Shown in pieces: positions 14,419 through 22,652 of a stretch of 27,282 bases of DNA; the stretch's first letter is position 1, and every line of letters starts with the position of its first letter. The position numbers and the translations under genes were made by a program. The stretch covers positions 1 to 27,282 of the forward strand of contig JAEWWF010000265.1 of NCBI GenBank assembly GCA_023396465.1, given 5' to 3'. This DNA comes from Pseudomonadota bacterium (lineage in GTDB: Bacteria > Pseudomonadota > Alphaproteobacteria > Rhodospirillales > Rhodospirillaceae). The notes beneath the pieces were generated by a model that saw only the letters and a list, made by a program, of their open reading frames with translations, searched no databases and was not told the DNA's origin.

Positions 14419-15291
14419 TCACCCCTCGGCCAGGCGCTTCAGGTACTGGCCGTAGCCGTTCTTCAGCATCGGCGCGGCCAGCGTCAGCAGCTGCTCGCGG
14501 TCGATGAAGCCCTTGCGGAAGGCCACTTCCTCGACGCAGGCGATCTTCAGGCCCTGGCGCTTTTCCACCGTCTGCACGAACGACGAGGCATCGCACAGGC
14601 TGTCGTGGGTGCCGGTGTCGAGCCACGCGAAACCACGGCCCAGCTGTTCCACGGTCAGGGTGCCGCGCTCCAGGTAGGCGCGGTTGACGTCGGTGATCTC
14701 CAGCTCGCCGCGCGGCGACGGCTTGACGGCGGCGGCGATGTCGATGACGTCGTTGTCGTAGACGTAAAGGCCGGTGACGGCGAAGTTGCTCTTCGGCGCC
14801 GTCGGCTTTTCCTCGATGGAGACGGCGCGGCCCTGCTTGTCGAACGCCACCACGCCGTAGCGTTCGGGGTCCGACACCCAGTAGCCGAACACGGTCGCGC
14901 CGCTCGGGCGGGCGACGGCGCGCTCCAGGATTTCCGGGAAGCCGTGGCCGAAGAAGATGTTGTCGCCGAGGATCAGGGTCACCGGATCGCTGCCGACGAA
15001 CTCCCGCCCGATCAGGAAGGCTTGCGCCAGTCCGTCGGGGCTGGGTTGCGCCGCGTATTGGATGTTCAGGCCCCACTGGCTGCCGTCCTCCAGCAGTTCC
15101 TGGAAGGCCGCCGAGTCGCGGGGCGTGGTGATGATCAGGATGTCGCGGATGCCGGCCAGCATGAGGGTCGACAGCGGGTAATAGATCATCGGCTTGTCGT
15201 AGACCGGCATCAGCTGCTTGCTGACCACCTTGGTCGACGGATAGAGCCGGGTGCCGGAGCCGCCGGCCAGGATGATGCCCTTCATGCTCAT
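14419..15291 (-). CDS. rmlA: Glucose-1-phosphate thymidylyltransferase
   Basis: A 290-residue enzyme for the first step of dTDP-L-rhamnose synthesis, making dTDP-glucose from dTTP and glucose-1-phosphate. The nucleotide-binding start GIILAGGSGTRLYP (5-18) is followed by VSKQLMPVYDKPMIYYPLS, AQPSPDGLAQAF, the metal-binding LGDNIFFGHG, and EEKPTAPKSN with the GLYVYDNDV strand, all diagnostic of RmlA. The length matches the family (about 290). I took the ATG at 15291 because it overlaps the rmlD stop as ATGA; ATG 15285 is an in-frame alternative. It is the last gene of the rmlB-rmlD-rmlA operon. Feedback inhibition by dTDP-rhamnose is known for the family. Confidence 0.96.
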   Translation of the reverse strand: MSMKGIILAGGSGTRLYPSTKVVSKQLMPVYDKPMIYYPLSTLMLAGIRDILIITTPRDSAAFQELLEDGSQWGLNIQYAAQPSPDGLAQAFLIGREFVGSDPVTLILGDNIFFGHGFPEILERAVARPSGATVFGYWVSDPERYGVVAFDKQGRAVSIEEKPTAPKSNFAVTGLYVYDNDVIDIAAAVKPSPRGELEITDVNRAYLERGTLTVEQLGRGFAWLDTGTHDSLCDASSFVQTVEKRQGLKIACVEEVAFRKGFIDREQLLTLAAPMLKNGYGQYLKRLAEG

Positions 15292-16187
15292 GCTGCTGTC
15301 CCCTCCTTGCCCAGCAGTTCGTCGATCACCTCGGCCAGCGCGTCGCGCCATGGCCGTGGGACGATGCCCCAGGTGCGTTCGATCGCCGTGCAGTCGAGCA
15401 CGGAATTGGCCGGCCGGGCGGTCGGCGTCGGATAGTCGGCGGTGGTGATGGCTTCCACCCGCGGCACCTTGCGGCCATGCCGCGCCGCCAGGTCGAAAGT
15501 GGCGCAGGCGAAGGCGTGCCAGGTGGTCGGGCCGGCGCCAGCGAAGTGGAAGGTGCCGAAACCGTTGCGCCGGCCGGCGGCGATGCCGTCGCACAGGGTG
15601 ACGATGGTCCGCGCGATGTCGCCGGCCGCCGTCGGGCACCCGTGCTGGTCGGCCACCACCCGCAGGGTGTCGCGCTCGGCGCCGACCCGCAGCATGGTCT
15701 TGACGAAGTTGCCGCCGAAGGGGCTGTAGACCCAGGCGGTGCGCAGGATGACGTGGGCCTCGGGCAGCGCCTCGCGCACCGCCTGCTCCCCCGCCGCCTT
15801 GGAGGCGCCGTAGACGCCGAGCGGCGCCACTGGATCGCTCTCGACCCAGGCGTCGTCCTTGCGGCCGTCGAACACATAATCGGTGGAGATGTGGATCAGC
15901 GCCGCCCCGGCGGCGGCGCAGCCCTCGGCCAGCGCCCGCGGTCCGTCGCGGTTGACGGCGAAGGCCGTCTCGGCGTCGCTTTCGGCCTTGTCGACGGCGG
16001 TATAGGCGGTGGCGTTGACCACCACCGCCGGCGCCTGTTCGGCGATCACCGCCCGCACCCGCGCCGCGTCGGTGACATCAAGACCGTAGCGGTCGAGGAT
16101 CACCGGCCGCAGCCCGGCGGGCCAGGCGGCGCGCGCCAGTTCCCGCCCCACCTGGCCGGTGGCGCCGACGATCAGCACCTTCTTCAT
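15288..16187 (-). CDS. rmlD: dTDP-4-dehydrorhamnose reductase
   Basis: A 299-residue reductase for the last step of dTDP-L-rhamnose synthesis. It has the nucleotide-binding GATGQVGREL (8-17), NATAYTAVDKAE (58-69), ISTDYVFDG (100-108) with T102, and the catalytic pair Y126/K130 in YGASK. The length is typical. The ATG at 16187 overlaps the rmlB stop as ATGA, and its own stop overlaps the rmlA start in the same way, so translation of all three is probably coupled. There is no membrane segment, so it is cytosolic. Confidence 0.96.
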   Translation of the reverse strand: MKKVLIVGATGQVGRELARAAWPAGLRPVILDRYGLDVTDAARVRAVIAEQAPAVVVNATAYTAVDKAESDAETAFAVNRDGPRALAEGCAAAGAALIHISTDYVFDGRKDDAWVESDPVAPLGVYGASKAAGEQAVREALPEAHVILRTAWVYSPFGGNFVKTMLRVGAERDTLRVVADQHGCPTAAGDIARTIVTLCDGIAAGRRNGFGTFHFAGAGPTTWHAFACATFDLAARHGRKVPRVEAITTADYPTPTARPANSVLDCTAIERTWGIVPRPWRDALAEVIDELLGKEGTAA

Positions 16188-17248
16188 GACGCCGTCGTCG
16201 CCTGACCCAGGCGCTGCCCGGCGTAGGTGGACTGGTTGACGCTCTGCCACCAGGCGCGGTTGTCGAGGTACCACTGCACCGTCTTGCGCAAGCCGCTCTC
16301 GAAGTTCTCGCGCGGCTGCCAGCCAAGATCGCGGCCGATGCGGCTGGCGTCGATGGCATAGCGCATGTCGTGGCCGGGGCGATCGGTCACGAAGGTGATG
16401 AGATCCTGGCGGCGGCCGATCCGGGCGTCGGGCTCGATCTCGTCGATCAGGTCGCAGATGGCGCGCACCACCTCGATGTTGGTCTTTTCGTTATGGCCGC
16501 CGACGTTGTAGCTCTCGCCCAGCGTGCCCTCGTTGAGGACCAGCCACAGGGCGCGGGCGTGATCTTCCACATACAGCCAGTCGCGCACGTTCTCGCCGGT
16601 GCCGTAGACGGGCAGCGGCTGGCCGGTCAGGGCCTTGATGACCATGAGCGGGATCAGCTTCTCGGGAAACTGGAACGGGCCGTAGTTGTTGGAGCAGTTG
16701 GACGTCACCACCGGCAGGCCGAAGGTGTGGTGCCACGCCCGCACCAGATGGTCCGACGACGCCTTGGAGGCGGAATAGGGCGAGTTCGGCGCATAGGGCG
16801 TCTCTTCGGTGAAGAGGCCGGTGTCGCCGAGGGTGCCGTAGACCTCGTCGGTGGAAACGTGGTGGAAGCGGAAGCGGGCGCGGCGCTCTTCCGGCAGGGC
16901 CCGCCAATAGACCAGCGCCGCCTGCAACAGGGTATAGGTGCCGACGATGTTGGTCTCGATGAAGGCGTCCGGACCGTCGATGGAGCGGTCGACATGGCTT
17001 TCCGCCGCCAGATGCATGATGGCATCCGGCTGGTGCTTTTCGAGGATCGCGTCCATGGCGGCGCGGTCGCAGATGTCCGCCTTCTCGAAGGCGTAGCGCG
17101 GGTTGTCCTCCACCATGTGGATGGCGAAGGGATTGGCGGCATAGGTCATCTTGTCGACATTGACGACGGCCGCATCGGTCTCCTCGATCAGGAGGCGCAC
17201 GACGGCGGAACCGATGAAACCGGCGCCGCCCGTAACCAGGACTTTCAC
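16184..17248 (-). CDS. rmlB: dTDP-glucose 4,6-dehydratase
   Basis: A 354-residue extended short-chain dehydrogenase for the second step of dTDP-L-rhamnose synthesis. GGAGFIGSAVVR (7-18) binds NAD, VDKMTYAAN (31-39) is the family adenosine-end motif, HLAAESHVDRS (79-89) and STDEVYG (132-138) follow. T133-D134-E135 and Y158/K162 match the E. coli active site (T134, D135, E136, Y160, K164). The start is the GTG at 17248, with GAGGAG 8 nt upstream (17257-17262). An ORF reaching further to 17290 adds residues lacking similarity to the family. It is the first gene of rmlB-rmlD-rmlA, and its promoter lies in the 276-bp region shared with the giant FecR-RTX gene. Confidence 0.97.
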   Translation of the reverse strand: MKVLVTGGAGFIGSAVVRLLIEETDAAVVNVDKMTYAANPFAIHMVEDNPRYAFEKADICDRAAMDAILEKHQPDAIMHLAAESHVDRSIDGPDAFIETNIVGTYTLLQAALVYWRALPEERRARFRFHHVSTDEVYGTLGDTGLFTEETPYAPNSPYSASKASSDHLVRAWHHTFGLPVVTSNCSNNYGPFQFPEKLIPLMVIKALTGQPLPVYGTGENVRDWLYVEDHARALWLVLNEGTLGESYNVGGHNEKTNIEVVRAICDLIDEIEPDARIGRRQDLITFVTDRPGHDMRYAIDASRIGRDLGWQPRENFESGLRKTVQWYLDNRAWWQSVNQSTYAGQRLGQATTAS

Positions 17249-17256
17249 GTCTGAAG

Positions 17257-17262
17257 CTCCTC
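17257..17262 (-). promoter_or_regulatory. Ribosome binding site fixing the rmlB GTG start
   Basis: Read on the minus strand this is GAGGAG, 8 nt before the GTG at 17248. It is the strongest Shine-Dalgarno among the minus-strand genes here and settles the start in favour of a GTG. Confidence 0.7.
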
Positions 17263-17335
17263 GCGGGACACTGCGAAAGGACGGCTGCACCTTACCCCGC
17301 TTTCCCGTGGCATCTCAAGCGGACACTCGGGCGGG

Positions 17336-17450
17336 CATTGACCCTCCGGTCCGCTGTGACTTTTAGTTTCCAGGGCGCAACCTGTTCATTCGGAGGAGGA
17401 CATACGACTAATAGGCTATTAAAAGTTACTCTCAGGAGTCGTTCGGGGGA
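17336..17450 (+). promoter_or_regulatory. AT-rich, possibly structured leader upstream of the FecR-RTX gene
   Basis: Positions 17351-17430 are about 45% GC against roughly 70% for the window. TTGACC at 17338-17343 resembles a -35 box (5 of 6), with a poor -10 candidate TTTTAG at 17361-17366. GGAGGAGG at 17392-17399 is a perfect Shine-Dalgarno-like run, yet no ATG, GTG or TTG follows at a usable distance. CCTCCG (17343-17348) can pair with CGGAGG (17391-17396), and ACTTTTA (17359-17365) with TAAAAGT (17420-17426). Together these would form a pseudoknot-like crossing. It is probably promoter plus 5' leader, and the regulator is unknown. Confidence 0.4.
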
Positions 17451-17511
17451 GCGGCACGCCCGCCGGGAATCGGCTGGGCGGTCTGGCGCCGGCCGCGTTT
17501 CCATGAAGCCC

Positions 17512-17518
17512 AGGGGGA
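17512..17518 (+). promoter_or_regulatory. Ribosome binding site of the FecR-RTX gene
   Basis: AGGGGGA lies 6 nt before the ATG at 17525. A six-codon upstream ORF (ATG 17503, stop 17521-17523) reads through this site and ends 1 nt before that ATG. Confidence 0.55.
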
Positions 17519-17524
17519 ATTGAC

Positions 17525-20500
17525 ATGACGGTCACTGCTGCCACCGCCGCGCTGCCGCTGCGGCCCGCCGATGCCGGTTTCGACCATGTCGTCGATGCCA
17601 CCGGCGGCAGCGCCCGCCTCGCCGATACCGCCACGCTGCTGCATGGCAGCTACAGCCGCCTCGGCCATGATCTGGTGATCGAGGCGCCGGACGGCAGCCG
17701 CACCCTGGTCACCGGCTTCTTCACCGGCGGCCGCCCGGCCGACCTGAGCGGTCCCGGCGGCGAGGTGCTGTCTGGCAGCGTCGTCGCCCGGCTGGCCGGT
17801 GCCGCCGGGCCGGTGCAGGTGGCTCAGGCCGGGGTGGTGGAGGCTCTGCCCCAGGCCCAGGCCATCGGCATCGTCACCCGCATGGATGGCGAGGTCTTCG
17901 CCGTCCGTGGCGATGGCACCCGCGTGCAATTGCAGAGCGGTGCCCAGGTCTATCAGGGCGACGTGATCCAGACCGGCGCCGATGGCGCCATCGGCATCAC
18001 CTTCGCCGACAACACCGAGTTTTCCCTCGGCGCCGGTGGCCGCATGGTCCTGGACGAAATGATCTTCGACCCCGACAGCGGTCAGGGCAACAGCTCGTTC
18101 TCGCTGGTGTCGGGCGTGTTCTCCTTCGTTTCCGGCCAGATCGCCAAGACCGGCCCCGATGCCATGCAGGTGAAGACGCCGGTCGCCACCATCGGCATCC
18201 GCGGCACCAAAGGTGTCATCCAGGTGCGTGAAGGCGACGCCGGTGACGGCGGTGACACCCCGGTCAGCATGGAAATCGCCCTGCTCGACAGTGGCGAGAT
18301 CGTGGTGCGGCTGCTGAACGGCCAGATGCAGACGCTGAACACCATCAACACCGGCTTGCAGATCACCAACTTCGCGGCGGCCGATGCGCTGCTGGGCGGC
18401 GGTGATACCTCCATCCGGGTGTTCGTGGTCGATTCGGCCTATATCGCCTCCAACCCCGACCTTGGCCGCACCCTCAACTACCTGCCGTCCTCGCAGCCGG
18501 GCCAATACGACACCCCCGCCGGCTTCAACCTCGCGCCCGGTGGTGAACCGGTGCCCGGGCAGACGGACGCGGTGCCGTCGCAGTCGCAGCCCACCCCCCA
18601 GACCCCCGCCGGCAGCACCGGTGACACCAGCGGCAGCAACACGACCGGGAACGGTTTCGAGACGGCGGCGCCGGTACGGGTGACACTCGGCACCGAGGAA
18701 CTGCGCGAGATTCTCGGCCAGCGGCTGAACGTGGGCGAGAAGGATCTCGGCAACATCGTGTCGGTGATCCGTACCCTGGAGCCGGTACGAAGCGAACAGC
18801 CGGTGCAGCAGGTGGAGCCGGTGGTTCCGTCGAACACTGCCTCCACCCCCTCGACGCCCGTGCAGACGACGCCCGTGGTCAGCACCCCGACCACGCCGAC
18901 GTCTCCCACCACTCCGACGCCGCCGACCACCGGCGGCCCGACGACCCCGACCACTCCGACCACCCCGACCGACCCCACCACGCCCACCACGCCCCCTGTC
19001 ACCGGGGGCGGAGGCACCGGGGGCGGCGGCACCGGAGGGAGCCCCGGCGGGGGCACCGGGGGTACGGTCACGGTCGCCGGTCGGGTGATCGATCCCTACG
19101 TCTATGGCGCCAAGGTTTTCGCCGATGCCAATGGCAATGGCAGCTGGGATGTGGGCGAAGCTTATTCCTACACGGATTACAGCGGGTACTACTCGCTGAC
19201 CGCCTCGGCCGACACCCGGCTGATGACCCATGGCGGCACCGATACCATGACCGGCCTCAGCCTCGGCTTCTCCCTGACGGCACCGGGCAATTCGACGGCC
19301 ATCACGCCGCTCACCACCATGATGCAGGCGTTGATGGCGGCCAATCCGTCGCTGACGCGGGCCGATGCGCAGGAAAGCGTCCTTAAGATGGTGGGTTTGT
19401 CGACCGCGGATATCGGCGGGCTCGACATCACCACCGTCAACCCGATCGCTTTGATGGCGGGAAACAGCGCAGCCGGCGCCGCCCTGGTGGCGGCCGGCAT
19501 CCAGGCCGCCAACGTTTTCGCCATGGTGGCGGCGCTGAATCCCGATGGCGTGGCGACCACCCTGGCCGCCGCCGTGGTGGCCAATGCCGGCACCGTCGGG
19601 CTGTTCACCGACAGTGGCGCCGGCAGCTCCCTTGCCTCCTTCCTGGCCTCTGCCGCCGGTATCGGGTCGAGCGAGGCAACCGACCTCGCCGCCATCATGC
19701 AGATCTTGAACGCCGCCGTCGATCCGAGCCAGGGGTTGGAGCAGATGGTGCGCGTGGCCATCGTCGCCCAGGCGGATGCTACCGAGGCGGTGGTCGACAA
19801 CCTCGGCGATCTGTCGAGTGTCGCCAGCGATTTCTCCGGTGGTGCCCTCACCGACCGGGTGGCGGCGGCCAATCCGTGGGAGACCCTGTCCGGCTCCAGC
19901 GTCACCGCCACCGATGGCCGGAGTTATTTCATCCTCGGGACCGGCGGCAACGATACGCTGGTCGGCGCCGATCGCGCCGACCGCATCACCGGTGATGCCG
20001 GCAACGACATTCTGGTCGGCAACGACGGGGCCGATAGCCTCGACGGCGGCGCCGGTAATGACACCCTGGTCGGCGGCAACGGCATCGACATGATGTTCGG
20101 CGGTGCTGGTGACGACATCCTGCGCCCCTTCGGCACCGACACCACTCCGGGAAGCGACCCGGAACTGGTCGATGGCGGCACCGGCACCGATACCCTCGAC
20201 TTGACGGGCTATGGCACCGGCGTGAGCGTGACGCTCGGTATCACCGTGGTCAACGGCTACCATGTCGGTACCGTGGAGCAGTCCGGCAGCACCATCGCCG
20301 CTCTGACGAGCATCGAGCGAGCGGTGGGCACGTCTTTCAACGACGTTCTGATCGGTCTTGGGTACGATCTGCTCGGGTATCAGCCTACCGAGCAGGTCTC
20401 CACCAATGATACCCTGGAAGGCGGCGACGGCGCTGACACGTACTTCCTGACGGCGGGCAACGACGTCATCGTCGCCGGACAGGGTCATGATACCGTGATC

Positions 20501-22597
20501 GCCTGGAGCACCGCCACTGGCGGGAACGGCGAGGGCCTGAGCGGTATCGATATCCGGGGCGCCATCCGCTCCGGCGATGATCTGGTGCTCAGCACTTACA
20601 GCTTCGACCGCGATGCCGCCTATAGCGTCACGATCCGCGATGCCTTCGGCGGCGATGACCTGTCGATCACCTTTGACTCCGATACCGACAGCCGCACGGT
20701 GCGGCTGCTGAATTCCGTCGTTGGTGAAACCACCATCGCCGGCAGTGGCGATGGCGTGGGCGATCTGATCGTCGGCAGTGATCTCGGTGAACTCATCACC
20801 GAGCCGGATGAGTACGGCGGTTCCGGCGACGATGTCATTTTCGGCAATGGCGGTAGTGACACCATCCATGGCGGCGGCAACAACGACTGGATCGACGGCG
20901 GCAGCGGCGACGATCTGCTGTATGGCGAGCATGGCAACGACACCCTGATTGGGGGCAGCGGTGCCGATACCCTCTATGGCGGTTCCGGTGACGACCTGCT
21001 GTGGCTGGATTCCGAGGACATGCTGTTCGGCGGCAGCGGCGATGATCTGATCGGTCTGAGGCAGAGCCTGATGGGCACCAACACCCTCAGCATCGCCGGG
21101 CTGTTGCCGCATTTGAGCATTCAGCGGGGCATGGAGGGGGTGCTCCTTGACACCCCCGGCATGACTCTTGAGGTCAGCGATGCGGCTCTGGAGGATCTGG
21201 CTGCCGAGCGGGAGGGCTATTACACCTTCTACGTTCTTGGCGGCGCCGACACCGCGCTTCTGACGGCGGCGGCCAGCGACGGCGGGTGGGTGTACTATAA
21301 TTCCTATTACTGGAACGGCGTCGATATGCACGAGTTGCACAAGATGGTGGGCAACTCGTTCCTGACCCTGCGTGTGGAAGACGGCGTCGACTTCAGCGCC
21401 CTTGTCGGTGGCGGTGGCGGTCCCCAGGACGTCATCGAGTGGCAGGGCGGCGGCTCCGGTCTGTGGAGTGTCGCCAGCAACTGGAAGGGCGGCGTGCTGC
21501 CGGGCGATGGCGACAACGTGGCGTTTGGCATCGAGGAAGGCGCCACCTACGACATCACCCAGTCCGAACTCACCCTCGGCACCGTGTCGATGCAATCCGA
21601 CAGCTCGTTGTCGGTCACCGGCGGGTCGATGGGAATGGAGGTTCTGGAACTCCACGGTGATCTGACCGTCGCGAGCGGCCTGACCGTCGATGTGGGGGCG
21701 CTGTCTTGGACCGACGGCGGCATCTATGGTGCCGGTACCGTCGCCAGCGGCGATGTCGCGCTGGAGTCCTATGCCAATCTGTTCCTCAACGGTCATCTGC
21801 GAATGACCGGCGACGTCCTGGCCGAGGACGTGGCCATCGAAGGCACCGGTACTTTGACCTATGCCGGTGAAGCCTGGGCCGAGATGAGCAACGTCGACAT
21901 CGATATCGGGCTTATTGGCACCACCGGGCCCGGCGGGCTGCGGATCGGCGCTTTCGGCGAAGGGTTGTCGGATGTGACGGTACGGGGGTTCTCAAGCAGC
22001 AGCACCAAACTTGAACTCGACGCCAGCACGGCCATCGACACAGTCCGTTTGTCCTATACCGGCACCCATGCCGATGACAGCGGCAGTCTGTCGCACCTCA
22101 CCACCACGGGCGCCGGCACGGTGGACGTCAACCTCGGTGACGACCTGATGGTCAGCCAAGCCAATTTCTACGCCGAGGGTACAATCACCCTGGGGGGGGC
22201 GCTGTCCATCATCAGCAGCATCTGGGTCAACGCCGAGACCACGTTCACGGGCGGCGGCACGCTGAACCTGAACGGCAATATGTTGCGAGTCGATGCCGCC
22301 TACGATGCCGACTACGATCTCTCCAATTTCTTCGGGATCAGCGTCGAGGATGTTGCTGGCGTCAGCATCGCGGACGGGGAGAGCAATACCCTTAACCTGG
22401 ACGAGGCTGCGGTCGCCAAATGGGCTACCGGCGGCGTGCTGAATGTGTATTACGAATTGGGGCTCGATTCAGTGCATCTCTCGGGTTTCTCCAAGGATGC
22501 CACGCCCCCCGAGCTTGGCTATACCGTCCATTCCAATTACGACGACAGTCTGTATGTGCATCTTCACCCTGTCCAGGCGGTTGTTGGGTTGAACTGA
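17525..22597 (+). CDS. Giant FecR-domain / RTX calcium-binding secreted protein with C-terminal beta region
   Basis: A 1690-residue protein with no signal peptide, as expected for type I secretion. Order: an N-terminal module (1-112, ending AQAG); a FecR-like domain (about 113-235: GEVFAVRGDG, GDVIQTGADG, PVATIGIRGTKG); a spacer; a Thr/Pro- then Gly-rich linker (about 439-514); a beta segment with an EF-hand-like loop (D534, N536, N538, S540, D542, E545); an Ala-rich helical region (about 587-775); seven RTX nonapeptides (805-867, such as GGAGNDTLV); a short RTX-like stretch (about 966-992); about nine more RTX repeats (1098-1177, such as GGSGDDLLY); and a beta-rich tail from 1303 (WSVASNW, GDGDNVAF, then T/G/V strands). 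It is probably a calcium-dependent surface or matrix protein. No type I transporter genes lie in the window. The ATG has a good ribosome site. Confidence 0.88.
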   Translation: MTVTAATAALPLRPADAGFDHVVDATGGSARLADTATLLHGSYSRLGHDLVIEAPDGSRTLVTGFFTGGRPADLSGPGGEVLSGSVVARLAGAAGPVQVAQAGVVEALPQAQAIGIVTRMDGEVFAVRGDGTRVQLQSGAQVYQGDVIQTGADGAIGITFADNTEFSLGAGGRMVLDEMIFDPDSGQGNSSFSLVSGVFSFVSGQIAKTGPDAMQVKTPVATIGIRGTKGVIQVREGDAGDGGDTPVSMEIALLDSGEIVVRLLNGQMQTLNTINTGLQITNFAAADALLGGGDTSIRVFVVDSAYIASNPDLGRTLNYLPSSQPGQYDTPAGFNLAPGGEPVPGQTDAVPSQSQPTPQTPAGSTGDTSGSNTTGNGFETAAPVRVTLGTEELREILGQRLNVGEKDLGNIVSVIRTLEPVRSEQPVQQVEPVVPSNTASTPSTPVQTTPVVSTPTTPTSPTTPTPPTTGGPTTPTTPTTPTDPTTPTTPPVTGGGGTGGGGTGGSPGGGTGGTVTVAGRVIDPYVYGAKVFADANGNGSWDVGEAYSYTDYSGYYSLTASADTRLMTHGGTDTMTGLSLGFSLTAPGNSTAITPLTTMMQALMAANPSLTRADAQESVLKMVGLSTADIGGLDITTVNPIALMAGNSAAGAALVAAGIQAANVFAMVAALNPDGVATTLAAAVVANAGTVGLFTDSGAGSSLASFLASAAGIGSSEATDLAAIMQILNAAVDPSQGLEQMVRVAIVAQADATEAVVDNLGDLSSVASDFSGGALTDRVAAANPWETLSGSSVTATDGRSYFILGTGGNDTLVGADRADRITGDAGNDILVGNDGADSLDGGAGNDTLVGGNGIDMMFGGAGDDILRPFGTDTTPGSDPELVDGGTGTDTLDLTGYGTGVSVTLGITVVNGYHVGTVEQSGSTIAALTSIERAVGTSFNDVLIGLGYDLLGYQPTEQVSTNDTLEGGDGADTYFLTAGNDVIVAGQGHDTVIAWSTATGGNGEGLSGIDIRGAIRSGDDLVLSTYSFDRDAAYSVTIRDAFGGDDLSITFDSDTDSRTVRLLNSVVGETTIAGSGDGVGDLIVGSDLGELITEPDEYGGSGDDVIFGNGGSDTIHGGGNNDWIDGGSGDDLLYGEHGNDTLIGGSGADTLYGGSGDDLLWLDSEDMLFGGSGDDLIGLRQSLMGTNTLSIAGLLPHLSIQRGMEGVLLDTPGMTLEVSDAALEDLAAEREGYYTFYVLGGADTALLTAAASDGGWVYYNSYYWNGVDMHELHKMVGNSFLTLRVEDGVDFSALVGGGGGPQDVIEWQGGGSGLWSVASNWKGGVLPGDGDNVAFGIEEGATYDITQSELTLGTVSMQSDSSLSVTGGSMGMEVLELHGDLTVASGLTVDVGALSWTDGGIYGAGTVASGDVALESYANLFLNGHLRMTGDVLAEDVAIEGTGTLTYAGEAWAEMSNVDIDIGLIGTTGPGGLRIGAFGEGLSDVTVRGFSSSSTKLELDASTAIDTVRLSYTGTHADDSGSLSHLTTTGAGTVDVNLGDDLMVSQANFYAEGTITLGGALSIISSIWVNAETTFTGGGTLNLNGNMLRVDAAYDADYDLSNFFGISVEDVAGVSIADGESNTLNLDEAAVAKWATGGVLNVYYELGLDSVHLSGFSKDATPPELGYTVHSNYDDSLYVHLHPVQAVVGLN

Positions 22598-22626
22598 CGC
22601 GCACCCGCGCCCTGCCTGGGACGATC

Positions 22627-22652
22627 GGCCGGCCGTGCTTCAGCGGCCGGCC
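22627..22652. terminator. GC hairpin between FecR-RTX and GT1 genes
   Basis: GGCCGGCCG (22627-22635) pairs with CGGCCGGCC (22644-22652) around an 8-nt loop. The stop of the convergent glycosyltransferase gene (22640-22642) is in the loop. It starts 30 bp after the RTX stop. The 9-bp stem is all G/C with no T-tract. It is a likely bidirectional transcription end. Confidence 0.55.

Noticed and set aside
15292..15639. N-terminal extension of the rmlA frame
   Set aside because: It is the out-of-frame shadow of rmlD. RmlA begins with the nucleotide-binding GGSGTRLYP motif right after the ATGA overlap.
17795..17815. LapG-type cleavage site (AAG at residues 93-95) in the FecR-RTX protein
   Set aside because: A three-residue match in an alanine-rich stretch is not evidence, and in LapA the cleavage site follows the retention module rather than preceding a FecR-like domain.
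18841..19068. Thr/Pro/Gly-rich stretch as a DNA repeat or recombination site
   Set aside because: It is a coding linker with drifting TPT/GGGTGG units in one frame of the RTX gene, ordinary for secreted multidomain proteins.
17432..21796. 1454-residue open frame on the minus strand opposite the FecR-RTX gene
   Set aside because: It is low-complexity His/Gly/Asp/Gln-rich and mirrors the plus-strand RTX codons. High GC gives long antisense frames. The plus strand carries coherent domains and a ribosome site.
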